Source of the DNA: Trichobilharzia regenti
Lineage: Eukaryota; Platyhelminthes; Trematoda; Strigeidida; Schistosomatidae
Length of the DNA stretch: 64,000 bases
Reading direction: 5' to 3'
NCBI GenBank assembly: GCA_944472135.2
Contig: OX235270.1
Coordinates: forward strand, 145,715,632 to 145,779,631
The notes below the pieces were generated by a model. That model searched no databases, was not told the DNA's origin, and saw nothing but the letters and a program-made list of their open reading frames with translations. Made by a program: the position numbers and the translations under genes. Every line of letters starts with the position of its first letter. The first letter of the stretch is position 1. Below are positions 50,641 to 60,346 of this stretch, one piece after another.

Positions 50641-50985
50641 AGTCCTGTCTTCATTGGCTGCTTCTTCGACCAGTTTGTCGGTCAGTTTTCGCTTGTAAGT
50701 CTTCAATTTTGTTTGTGTGACATGAAACATAAATCGTCCACGCGCGAAATCCAGGTCTTCTATGTTCTTCACCTCGGTCCGGGATATTCCTGTCTTCTCG
50801 TTTCCCACTGTGTGACGCATAATCCAGTCGACCACAATTAGGAATATCATTAGTGATAATAAGCACCCTTGTCTGTCTCCTGTGTTTACTCCAAACGCCT
50901 CGCTGAGTCTTCCGTTGTGGATCACTTGATATGTGGCGTTTTCACACAGCTGTTAAATGAAGGTTGATGAACCTCGCCTAGATTA
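50641..50985 (-). mobile_element. RTE copy, continuation after the PLE
   Basis: It resumes the RTE RT at GTCTTCATTGGCTGCTTCTTC and runs to the CQVIHNGK-like block (minus strand), where sequence order changes to the inverted leader at 50986. Confidence 0.8.
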
Positions 50986-51110
50986 CTAGCTCGCTAGTTT
51001 TCTAGCAGGTCCCAAGCCTGGATAAAGAGGGAGGGTTGGGACGTGGTGCTAGCAACTCCAACATCAAAACTTAACCAAATCACTACAGAAACTTCAATGC
51101 ATATATTTAA
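50986..51110 (+). mobile_element. RTE 5' leader in inverted orientation
   Basis: The plus strand has TAGCAGGTCCCAAGCCTGG, GATAAAGAGGGAGGGTTGGG and ACTACAGAAACTTCAA, matching the leader of the minus-strand RTE at 44420-44545. It adjoins minus-strand RTE coding sequence, so the 5' end is inverted relative to the body. Confidence 0.7.
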
Positions 51111-51252
51111 TTATCATAATTTTAATTGCTGAACTGCTATCATCTGGGTCCAATCATCAATAAATACAGAGTTCACTGATTTCCAAATTCACATCTACTC
51201 ATTTAGAAAATAACAATATCTACTGGTTCTACCCTAATATAAGTGTGAGAAA

Positions 51253-52620
51253 ATGACTAATCAATGTCGTATTTCACCTACCGTGTATGAAACATTGAAA
51301 AGCTGTAGGTCCGGTGATTCCCAGGTCGTACGGCTTACCAAACATTCACAAAAAATGGCTTACCGCTTGCACCAGTCGTCAATATTTCTCGCCCACCTAA
51401 ACACTCCTGGCGAAACTAGAGAACGGTCCACTTAAAGAATGCCTACATGTTGATGATACATTTATAGTTGTTGAGAAATAAAGTGAGGCTAAGGACATAT
51501 TGGATAAATTCATTAAAGCACATCCTAGCATAAGTTTCACTAAGGAAGAAGAAGAAAATGGCTTTATCTCCTTTTTGGACGCCCAAATGACTAAACGAAC
51601 AGATGGAACAATATGTAGACGTTTGTATATAAAACCTACTTCCACTGGACAATATACTCACTTCCTGAACTTCGTACTTCTACAATACAAACGTAATCTG
51701 GCTAGATGAGACACTGAACGAAGAACTCGGAAATGTTCGCGATCTACTAAGTAGAAACAGATATCCAACCAAATTCGTTAACAAACACATGAGCTCAAAA
51801 AGTAAAATGTCGAAGGTGCCGACTGTTCCCAAAAAGTCAGTCTTCCTAAGGCTACAATTCACGGATGATGTCAATAGTGAGACCTTATCACAACGTCTGA
51901 TAAGAGCCTTCAAACGGATTTGAAAACGTATACTCACTCACTAGCCGACCAGTTCTTAGTTCAGGAAATAAAGACAAACTGCCCTGTTTCGTCTCTTCTA
52001 TGTGTATTTGCCAATTTGGAACTAGTTACATAGGGCGTACGATCACAAAGGTTCATCGTCTTCCCATCTTGGTTTCGCAAAGGTTCAAATAAAGCTATAC
52101 TCATCTCGTCGATTCTGGACAACAAATCGACTGTAACAAAGCTTTTAAAGTTATTTACCGTATATCACACAACCTCTCGCCGCATGGTCTACGAGTGCGA
52201 CTTTCACATACAGCAGAGGCAATCGGAATTCACTTGAACAAGCCAATTGTGTGTTTGTGTTCGGAAGAAATTTGTACAGCCCCCTCCTTTGCTATGGTCA
52301 ATTACATATTATGTATTAAGTTTATTAAGAACAATCCCCCCTCCCCTAGTAACTATCTTTTGACTTTGTTAAAATTTTACAATTCTAGCTAGTTCTATTA
52401 ACTTGTTTGTATCTTACGTGATTCTTCTGAGTCATCCTATTCTTCTAAGTCATCAGTGCTCGTCGCCAACACATAAGAATCACCTTATCTTGAATTCCGT
52501 GATTAATTTTCACCCCACCTTGAAAACTTAGATATCTTGTTACTAACATCTATTTGTTTATTTACTAATTTGTTTTGATGACCTTTAACCTCTCGATTTC
52601 GGCCACACCACCTATACCTA
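51253..52620 (+). mobile_element. Penelope-like element, decayed
   Basis: Same family as 6250-8035: coding remnant 51420-52260 and a 3'UTR (52380-52620) that aligns with 7680-7900. Confidence 0.7.
51420..52260 (+). pseudogene. PLE RT end, linker and GIY-YIG remnant
   Basis: Starts after RT motif C (VDDTFIVVEK near 51450). 51500-51709 has SFTKEEEENGFISFLDAQM, RLYIKPTSTGQYTH and LLQYKRNLAR. The linker and nuclease follow in changing frames (CVFANLELVT near 52010, TAEAIGIHLNKP at 52210). Many stops are present. Confidence 0.7.
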
Positions 52621-52892
52621 AAACTGATTAACCAAATCACTTGATTGGTAAAAACAATTTGATATAAAAAAAACCACATATTAATTAGTTTAGACCGAAC
52701 TGATATAATTTTTTTTCCTCAAAATACAGACTTCACAGCCAATGTTAACTGACCTTTTTAATTAGGTATTTCCATTTGAATCTGTTTGAAATTGAAATAC
52801 TTTCAAACAACAACAGCAGCACAACATAGAATGTAAGTTAAGTATGGGAATAAACTTTCCACACCAATCTGAATGTAATAATAATTCAAAAG
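52621..52892. other. Unassigned AT-rich spacer
   Basis: Nothing recognised. Confidence 0.35.
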
Positions 52893-53722
52893 AGAATATA
52901 AAACAAGCAATAAAGGTTAATAAAGCAGGATGATTTAATGATGGATTCATCGAATTTCGGTAGATCTCGTCAGCTGCTCAGTACTCTATATACCCGGATA
53001 TACTTTTGAAATTACATAGGGAGATATAAGACTGATAAGTAAACAAACTACATAGAATTAATCATGCAGAGAGACAGGTGCGAATATTTTCCAGGTCATG
53101 TTCAAATAGATAAGGGGAGGAGAGAGAGTATGAGAGATCAAAATTAAGATAAATTGCATTACGCTTCAATTACATCACTTAGATAAACAATTAGTCACTA
53201 GGGAATATAACGAGAATTGCAAACAGACTAATATCAATGGTAATAGTTTTAATAACAATAATAATAATAGTGTTGAAGTGAGTTAAGATAATCTTACGGA
53301 TAAAGCATAGATTTAAATGAATCAAGAATAATAATAATAATGGTAGTAATAATAACAAAAATAATAAGAAGAAGAGGTAGAATAATAGTAATAACAAGTA
53401 GAGAATAATAAGTAAAGCGTATTACCATGGTAGATTCAGAGTGACGACCATCTCCTTTTGTATACAGAGGGCTCCCCTCTCCCCTTATCTATTTGAACAT
53501 GACCTGGAAAATATTCGCACCTGTCTCTCTGCATGATTAATTCAATGTAGTTTGTTTACTTATCAGTCTTATATCTCCCAATGTAATTTCAAAAGTATAT
53601 ATATTCGTGAATGTAGAGTATTCAGCTGACGAGTTCTACCGAAATTTGATGAATTCATTAAATCCTGCTTTATTAACCTTTATTGCTTGTTTTAAATTCG
53701 TATCGGGAAATAAATGTTTTCA
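52893..53722. mobile_element. PLE 3' ends joined head to head
   Basis: 52893-53473 is the antisense copy of the 3' region of the PLE at 49821-50640, including the codons for LNLPW and the ATT-rich UTR. At 53474 it joins a sense copy (53474-53722) ending AAATGTTTTC. The overlapping parts (52893-53135 against 53478-53722) form an inverted repeat of about 240 bp. It is the same architecture as 12752-14935 but without RT coding sequence. Confidence 0.75.
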
Positions 53723-54109
53723 AACTGAAAATTACATCCACCCACCTCTGTTTATCCATGAAGTTTACTACTTCCCCAATAAAGATTTCCTATTTTACGA
53801 ATATCCTCATCAATATTATAATTCACTGCATACACAAGTTGAATTAGCCAACCAGATTATAAACAAAAACACCATGGGAATTCGCCTCTAGACCTGTAAA
53901 ATTTTTAAAAATCTTGTCGAAAACAAATGATATCGCATCTGATCTAAAAATATATTGAAAAACTTCCTTCATGCATAACGCTTAAAACTGGTATATTTCG
54001 TTCTCTTAAAGTGAGAAATATCCTAACTGTAAGCTAATCTTAACTAACACGATGATTCAAAAAATTAGGAGAGATTACAGTAATACAACTTCATGAATTT
54101 ATAGTGTCC
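53723..54109 (+). other. Unassigned; short open stretch after PLE
   Basis: Frame 53723-53891 reads TENYIHPPLFIHEVYYFPNK and on to a stop after TMGIRL. It looks protein-like but lacks a clear acceptor or start, and it shares a frame with the PLE end only by chance as far as I can tell. The rest is AT-rich. Confidence 0.25.
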
Positions 54110-55190
54110 ACTGAAGACCGGCCAAGGTAGTAGTATTAGTAGTGGCTAGCTGGACTTGCTTCTTTTGCACACTAAAAACTGGTTGTTCCACGCGAATCGC
54201 GACAGCCTCTGTTGTTTGGAACATGCGGTACCTGGATGGTTTAGGTAATTCGTTTGGTAAGTGGTAGATGACGGAGGAAGATTCTTCAAGGCTGGTTGGT
54301 TTTGTGGATGGTTGGAACTAGGTGGTCTAATATCTAACTGTTGATAGCTTTTGCTACACCTTTACTTAGGTATATTGGGAGATGTTCTCGACTGAGCACG
54401 AGAAATCACGTTCCTAGAGCAACGTCCAATATAACTCGCTCCACAAGCGTTGTTGAATTGGTAGATACAATTTGAAGTGGCCAAGTCCAGGTACTTCATC
54501 TTTTAGTCGAGGAATCGCCATCGGTCGTATAGAAAACATGATTTGTAGTGTACCAGTATTAAAAGTTCTTTGAAGTGATTTTCTTAATTTCTTCGTAATT
54601 ATTTCACTTGGTGTATCCCCTTGAATTGCAGTCGTATGTAGAAAGGCTTCGTGTTTACAGATAGTGAGTGGTCCTTTTCCGCTTTTCTTGTCATGTGTTT
54701 CTCCTTGAATTTGTCGGGATAGCTATTTTCGATCAAAGTATCATATACAATGCTTACTTCATCTTCAGTTACTTCTTCTGAGCATATAGCTCTAACTCTG
54801 TGGCTGAGGGTCTTAACTAAATTTCTTCCGTACTTTAGAGGAAAGAAGCTGTGAGATTGTGTATATTGTCCTGTCCATGTGCTTTTCCTAAGCAAATTTC
54901 TCTTTATACTTCCATGTGACTTTCTTGTAAAGAGGACATCTAGGAAGGCAATTCTATTTTGGGATTCCTCTTCACACGTGAATTTCATAGCCGAATGCGC
55001 TTCATTGAATTATGAACAACATTGATGGTGTTGTTCATAACACTAATTCATTCATTCATTCACTACAATGTATGTATGACAGTAGAAACTTATGAATAGC
55101 AGGTTATCGAAAAGAGTATTTTTTGTTCAGTATCCATTCTTGAAAATTTTAACGGGCAATTTTAATCAGTTAAATAATTATTAGTTTATA
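54110..55190 (-). mobile_element. Penelope-like element, 3' member of a tandem pair
   Basis: Coding remnants at 54130-54990 are preceded (minus strand) by a 5' block at 55020-55190. That block is also found before the second member at 57340-57480 (TAACACTAATTCAT, GTTATCGA.AAGA, CTTGAAAA.TT). The shared 5' block shows two copies in the same orientation, a common PLE arrangement. Confidence 0.65.
54130..54990 (-). pseudogene. PLE fragment: after motif C, linker, GIY-YIG
   Basis: 54599-54988: MKFTCEEESQNRIAFLDVLF, NLLRKSTWTGQYTQSH, SYPDKFKEKHMTRKAEKD, FYIRLQFKG. Further left, the minus strand near 54430-54480 reads YQFNNACGASYIGRCSRN (GIY-YIG), then a C-terminal tail. Shifts occur near 54600 and 54380. 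Confidence 0.7.
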
Positions 55191-55345
55191 CAATTTAAAT
55201 TCTAGTTGATAGACTATCGAGCAAGCCAATAATTGCACACACTCACTTTATATTTATAGGCAGACAGACATTATAACGATCAGGTAACACCTGAGATTAT
55301 TAAGTGTTTTGAGTGTGCAGGAATTTGATTGGTTCCAGATTTCTG
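55191..55345. other. Unassigned spacer
   Basis: Short AT-rich stretch with no recognised element. Confidence 0.3.
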
Positions 55346-55590
55346 ATCACGAGTTGACATCAATTAGAGAGATCGAGAGGCATTGAAACCCCCAGGAGGG
55401 AGTACTGCTCAGCTAGCTGGCTATTTTCCTGTGTGCTAGTTTAGAAGAATTTTGTTTTCATGGGTGGTCATTGAGTTGGGTCCCACTGGCTGATGAATGG
55501 TGCATGAGTTCGTCGTGTAACCGAAAGGTTATGGCTTCAACTCGGTGTAGTGGGTGCGTACTGCAGATGAGTCTCAAACTAGTAGGAGGA
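55346..55590. mobile_element. Two Smalpha-like fragments in opposite orientation
   Basis: 55346-55425 is a tail on the minus strand (GAGTTGACATCAATTAGAGA; GGGAGTACTGCTCAGCTAG). 55484-55590 on the plus strand has a decayed tRNA head (GAGTTCGTCGTGTAACCGAA; ACTCGGTGTAGTGGGTGCG) and a hammerhead start GTACTGCAGATGAGTC. It ends at the next PLE. Confidence 0.55.
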
Positions 55591-57620
55591 AGGTCTTTAC
55601 TAAATTTCTTTTTTACTGGAAAGGAATGAAGCTGTGAAAATCTGTATATATTGTCCTGTTCATGTGCTTTTCCTAAGCAAATTTCTCTTTATACTACCAC
55701 CTGGTTTTCTTGTAAAGAGGACATGTTGGAAGGCGATTCTGTTTTGGAATTCCTCTTCGTACGTGAATTCCATAGTAGAATGTATTTCACTTAATTCAGT
55801 AATTATTGGACTCCTATCCGAATCATTATCACAAATAATGAAGGTATCATCCATATACCGCCAACAAAATGAGAAATTTCTGATAAGGTTGTTCAATGGT
55901 CCATTTTCTAGTTTACTTAGAAAGAAATCTGCTGAAATAGGATCCATTGAGGATGCCATCGCCACCCCATCCACTTGTCTCTAAAGTGTGTCGTCAAATT
56001 TGAAATTTACGTCCATGGTACATCTTAATAACAATTCTTCTAGGATTTCCTTTGGGATGCCAGTATTTATCGACTGGTTATCCACTTGTTCACACATGTA
56101 GTTAACCGTTTCTACTAGAGGTGCATTTGTGAATAAAGATGTTGTGTCCAGAGATATCATGGTTTTACCCTTGAGATTAATATCTTTGATTTTGTCTACG
56201 AATTCAAATACATCTTTGACGCAATGTTTCACTATTTTCTCAAGCAAAGGTTTGAGATCATTTACTAACCAACTAACTAAAGCATGGTAGAGCGAACTTT
56301 GAAAACCAAGTATTGGTCTTAACGATACCCCCGGCTTACGCACTTTGAGTAGGCCATACAATCTTGTGTGTACGCCCCCACTGGCTTGATTTCTTCACAT
56401 AAACTTTCAGAAAATATCTACTCCTCTCTCGGTTTCTCCAAACGTTTGGTTAATTTGTTCTCTGCTTTGATATTGAAATATTTCTTCTCCTCCTCAATTT
56501 TTTGAGACTTTCGTATGTCTTTCAATGTGTCATTCATCTTTTTTATTTTGTCACTTCTATCAAAGAGGACTATTCGCGATCCTATATCAGGCCTTTGATT
56601 ATTAGTCTCTCATCATTTATGCGTTTCGATAGTTCTTCTCTATGCTCCGTTGTTAAGAAACTTTTACTGTCGTATTTCACGTTTTTGTACTGATAACAAC
56701 AGTCCACTAGACTGGGTATGAAGCGTTCTAGTTTCAGGGTGGATGATGGAACTAGATCCCTTGTTTGTCTAAAAAGGCTTTCAAATTCAATATCAGTATC
56801 TAAGTGATTGACTCGTTTCCGTCTATCGGGAAATCTAAGGCCAAGGAAAAGTACTTCGAGTTGCACCTTATTTAATTCAACACTGTTATAATTGGGGATC
56901 TACTTTTTAGGATCTGTTGGAGATTTATTAGCTTCTGGTTTCCTTTCAAGTCCTTTCATAAGCTCTATCTGCTTCTTCTGTGCTCTTCGTTCACTTATTC
57001 GATAAAAGACGTTCTAACTTCCTCCGGAAGTTCATCTACCATTTACTGCGGGCGATATTCATTTTATTCTCTTGTATGTATGTTGAGAAAGAGTCTGTTT
57101 GGTTTAATGCTCATCGTTTCAGCGTCTTCCTATTAGGGCGAACTCTGCTTCGACATAAAAACTTGTAATGAATTTTAGGCTAGCGGTTTGATTCGAAACA
57201 ATTGTTATTAAAGTCCAAAGTAGCCTTTGTTTCATAGAGCTTAGAGTTACACTTTAGGTACTCATTGAGAATCTTCAACGCTAAAGGCGGCTCACAACAT
57301 TTTAACTGATAAAAATACCCGTTGAAATTTTTCAAAAGAATGGTTACTGAACAAATTATTGTTGTTAATAACACTAATTCATACACCATTATGTGTAAAA
57401 CCATGATGATGAAGTTATCGAGAAGAATACTCTATGTTCAGTAACTATTGCTTTGAAAAATTCTAATGGGCATTTTTATTAGGTTGAAATGATAATGTCC
57501 ACTGTCTAGAACATGAAGTTTCATGTCTCTTTGCCTCAACCTAGTGAAATTGATGAAAAGGAGAATTGTAAGATATAGTTTCAAACATTGCAATCCGAAA
57601 GCATTTATGAGGCAAGGTCT
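55591..57620 (-). mobile_element. Penelope-like element, 5' member of a tandem pair
   Basis: This holds the N-terminal and RT parts of the same PLE family as 54110-55190. The overlap (55620-55770 here, 54850-54990 there) encodes near-identical residues (NRIAF, KRNLLRKST). The 5' noncoding block is at about 57180-57620. Confidence 0.7.
55660..56990 (-). pseudogene. PLE N-terminal and reverse transcriptase domains, broken
   Basis: Minus-strand frames in order: 56582-56866 (N-terminal domain, EVLFLGLRFPDRRKR and FIPSLVDCCYQYKNV); a broken link near 56400-56580; 55981-56361 with YGLLKVRKPGVSLRPI, motif A MISLDTTSLFTNAPL (Asp kept) and FKFDDT; 55660-55974 with MASSMDPISADFFLSKLE and motif C CWRYMDDTFIICD (Asp pair kept). 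The frame change at 55975-55981 is small. This is the most complete RT of its family here, though still broken at two or three places. Confidence 0.8.
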
Positions 57621-57764
57621 CACATTCTTCGATTATTAAATGCTGTCTGTACTCGGAGACACTAAAATGAAAACAAGAAGTAACCGAATATTGCTCACTT
57701 TTGTCTAGTACTCAGTAAAACTTCAGTCGATCGATTCAAATCACTTAATTGGTTGTAGGATTTC

Positions 57765-58190
57765 ATCAGTTGAGCTGATATCAGTTCGAGAACCATTGGA
57801 AAACCTACCAAGGAGTACTGGAAGCTGTTTCGTCATCCTAGTTTGCGACTCTTCAGTAGCATGCACCTACCACCCGGCTTTGAACCCAGGACCTTCCGGT
57901 TACAAGACGAGCTAGCTCGCAGACCATTAAGACACTGAGACCCAACCAAATCCAATGGCCAACCCATCAATTCTAACTTCGGCCAATTCATGACATAGCG
58001 CGATCACTTCACAATGTCTTCTTCAATGAGTTACTGCCTCATCTTCAACCTGCTGTAACCTACTGGTCACGGCTTCCTACTAGAACCCTAGGTTGACTCC
58101 CTGATTAAGGCCAGTCGCTAGTGGGCATCAAATCAATTTTCAAGCACCGGTTTTTTGTAGGGATTTTGTTTGATTGGTTTCGAGGATTTG
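57765..58190 (-). mobile_element. Smalpha-like SINE, long copy
   Basis: Minus strand: upstream body (58190-57955), tRNA-like head (GAGCTAGCTCGTCTTGTAACC; CCTGGGTTCAAAGCC), and hammerhead region GCTACTGAAGAGTC..GGATGACGAAACAGCTTCCAGTAC. Core CTGAAGA and GAAA are kept and stem II ends pair GTC/GAC, but the cleavage GTC is reduced to TTC by a missing G. Confidence 0.7.
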
Positions 58191-58315
58191 CTTATGATGA
58201 AATCCTGAAGAGTCCCAAACTAGGACCACTGAAACAGCTATCCAGTACTCCCTGTGACTGGCTTTTCGATGGTTCTCTAACTAATGTCAGCTCATGATGA
58301 AATTCTCTAACCAAA
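58191..58315 (+). mobile_element. Smalpha-like fragment, opposite orientation
   Basis: CTGAAGAGTCCCAAACTAGG, then GACCACTGAAACAGCTATCC and CAGTACTCC. Stem II (GTCC/GGAC) is intact, but four extra bases precede GAAA, and the cleavage triplet reads ATC. The head is missing. Confidence 0.6.
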
Positions 58316-58400
58316 TCAAACAAACAAATCCCCACAAAAGGAGCAATACTTGGAAAATGATTCACTTAACTTTTGGATAAGCACTTCGTTAGTTACTTAC
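58316..58400. other. Spacer between the SINE cluster and a candidate exon
   Basis: It contains the donor (GTAAGT on the minus strand at 58395-58400) of the exon listed next. Confidence 0.3.
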
Positions 58401-58469
58401 TTTCTATACAAGTTATGGAAATTATTAGCAACAATCAGCTCACTGTACTTATCATCGTACATTAGTAAG
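58401..58469 (-). CDS. Candidate host-gene 69-bp exon
   Basis: The minus strand has a strong acceptor, TTCTCATTTTACAG (AG at 58470-58471), 69 bp, then a strong donor GAAA|GTAAGT (GT at 58399-58400). One of three frames is open, entering after one base: LLMYDDKYSELIVANNFHNL and two more codons. The exon length is a multiple of three. No repeat in the window contains it. Function unknown, and neighbours could not be linked in phase with the exons near 5 and 9 kb. Confidence 0.4.
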
Positions 58470-58837
58470 CTGTAAAATGAGAAAAAAAATAAGTAAACAT
58501 TGGTAACTTTGTTTGCGTAGAAGTGATGCACAAGTGAAATAAACCTAAAGATGGTTAAAAAAACAGACACAATTTAGAATATTTAATGCCTGCATCACAT
58601 GCTGAACAATTTCAATAGTAATTGATGTATAACACGCAAGCTTACAATAATATAAATAATTTAAATTACAATAGGCACCATATTATAACTACTAAAAATA
58701 TCTTCAGTAAAATCTACTATTTATAATCATACTTGGTTAACGTGTTTGAAATATTATGGTTATTATGCCTATGATTATGAATTTGAATGAGTAATTTCAA
58801 ATAGTGCTCAGTAGATTAATGGTTTTGTTTATATGAG
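58470..58837. other. Unassigned AT-rich sequence
   Basis: Nothing beyond the pyrimidine-rich tract (minus strand) preceding the exon. Confidence 0.35.
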
Positions 58838-59222
58838 TTTGACCATGGAATGATATCAGTTGGAGATCCATTGAAAACCAGTCACAGGGAGTATTAGACA
58901 ACCGTTTCCGTTGTTCTAGTTTTCAGACTCTTCATCAGTACGCACCCACTGACAGAACTTTGAACCCAGGACCTTATGGTGACAAGGCAAGCTAGCTCGT
59001 AGACTATCAAGCAGCCACTGAGACCCGATTCAATGGCCAACCCGTGAATTCTAACTTCTACCAGTTGGTGGTGATTTAGCGCGACCACCGACCAATGTCA
59101 TCGGTGGGAAATCTATTCTCACTCCCGACTGGATGGACCTTACTGGTCATGACTTCTCACTAGAACTCCAGGAAACTCTGTCCTGTAGCAAGTCACTAGC
59201 GAGACTCAGACTAATTTTCACG
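58838..59222 (-). mobile_element. Smalpha-like SINE, long copy
   Basis: Minus-strand order as at 57765-58190: body, head (GAGCTAGCTTGCCTTGTCACC; CCTGGGTTCAAAG), then GTGGGTGCGTACTGATGAAG and GGAAACGGTTGTCTAATAC. Hammerhead core bases are shifted or changed. Confidence 0.65.
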
Positions 59223-59726
59223 AGTTTAGTTTGTAAGGATTAGATTTGTTCATACGAGTTTGTTTCCGAATAATAATAATAATAGTAATAACCATCAAAG
59301 AAATGATAAGAATAAGAATAATGAAATAATAAAAGGGCAAATATGTTAAGTTAAAAGTAAAAAGAGAGGAACATACAAGTATATAATTAAAAAATAAATG
59401 AACCACTAGGCAGATTAATCAGAAGAGCGAGTTAAACAAAGGAAAGTGAGTGAGGATTAAGGCTGAGTTTAGTTGAGACTGCGATATGTAAGGGTGACAT
59501 CTCATTCCAGTCAAGAGAATAGTCCATTTTGACACAGTTCTTGGGTCGTTGCATGATAGTCCAGCTTCCAACTATAGCTTTGCATCAACTTTGCCCGTGA
59601 AGAGTTTCAGGAGTGGTGGAAGGGAATCGATGAGCACTCGAGTTTTGCCCTCTGGTGCTCAATTTAATTGTTACATCTAATATTGCACCCCTAAACACTC
59701 AAGCTGTACTTTCTATTTTTACAAGT
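59223..59726. other. Unassigned spacer
   Basis: It includes an AATAAT run near 59269-59290. No element recognised. Confidence 0.35.
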
Positions 59727-59825
59727 TGATCATGGATTGATATCAGCCAGAGAACCATTAAAAACCATGGAGTACTAGACAGCTGTTTCATCCTAGTTTG
59801 GGTTTCATCATCAGTACGCACCCAC
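59727..59825 (-). mobile_element. Smalpha-like fragment with hammerhead part
   Basis: The minus strand has GGTGCGTACTGATGATGAAA, CCCAAACTAGGATGAAACAG and CTGTCTAGTACTCC, followed by the usual tail. Core GAAA and GTC are present. It is truncated at the head. Confidence 0.55.
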
Positions 59826-60346
59826 TTTGCATTTTGCCTTAATTGAGCTGTTTGTGGTTCACTGGACTGTTGTATATTTTTTGTTTGAATGGGGTGAGGG
59901 TATACGTTATAACGTGGTTATATTTTCCGCGACTCAGGTTTTTTCGTCTTTCATTGGCTAGAACGGTGGCGGTCAATTTGATATTTGATTTGTCCTTGGT
60001 AGGTCGTATCGTGTGAGGTTTTGTGTGGTTGTGTTATGCGCCGTTTGCAAGCAAATTAGACAAAGATAGATGTAATATTTGACTATTTTAACATTGTTTC
60101 ACTGTTTTTTACACAGATACACTTCTCTTTTCGCTATGAACTCCCTGGAAACTGGTCAGGCATTATGGTTCCTATCAGTGACTACCATCCCGTGGGTGCC
60201 AATGCATTTCTTGAGTTGTGGTTATAGGAACAGTATTTCCTACTTCGTGATTTCTCACTCACATAGTCTGGTATCCTGTGTTTCTTGCGACTTAGCTGTC
60301 ACAAGCTGTTGCAATAATGTGCTTTGTTAACGAGCCCTTTTTCTAG
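59826..60346. other. Unassigned, low-repeat sequence
   Basis: First part of the least repetitive stretch of the window. An 83-codon plus-strand frame at 60079-60330 starts with ATG but resembles nothing recognised and is within chance length for this base composition. Confidence 0.3.

Noticed and set aside
52767..52831. Possible host exon interrupted by the PLE at 52893-53722, continuing at 53723
   Set aside because: All three frames of the left block contain stops, and no target duplication links it to the right block.
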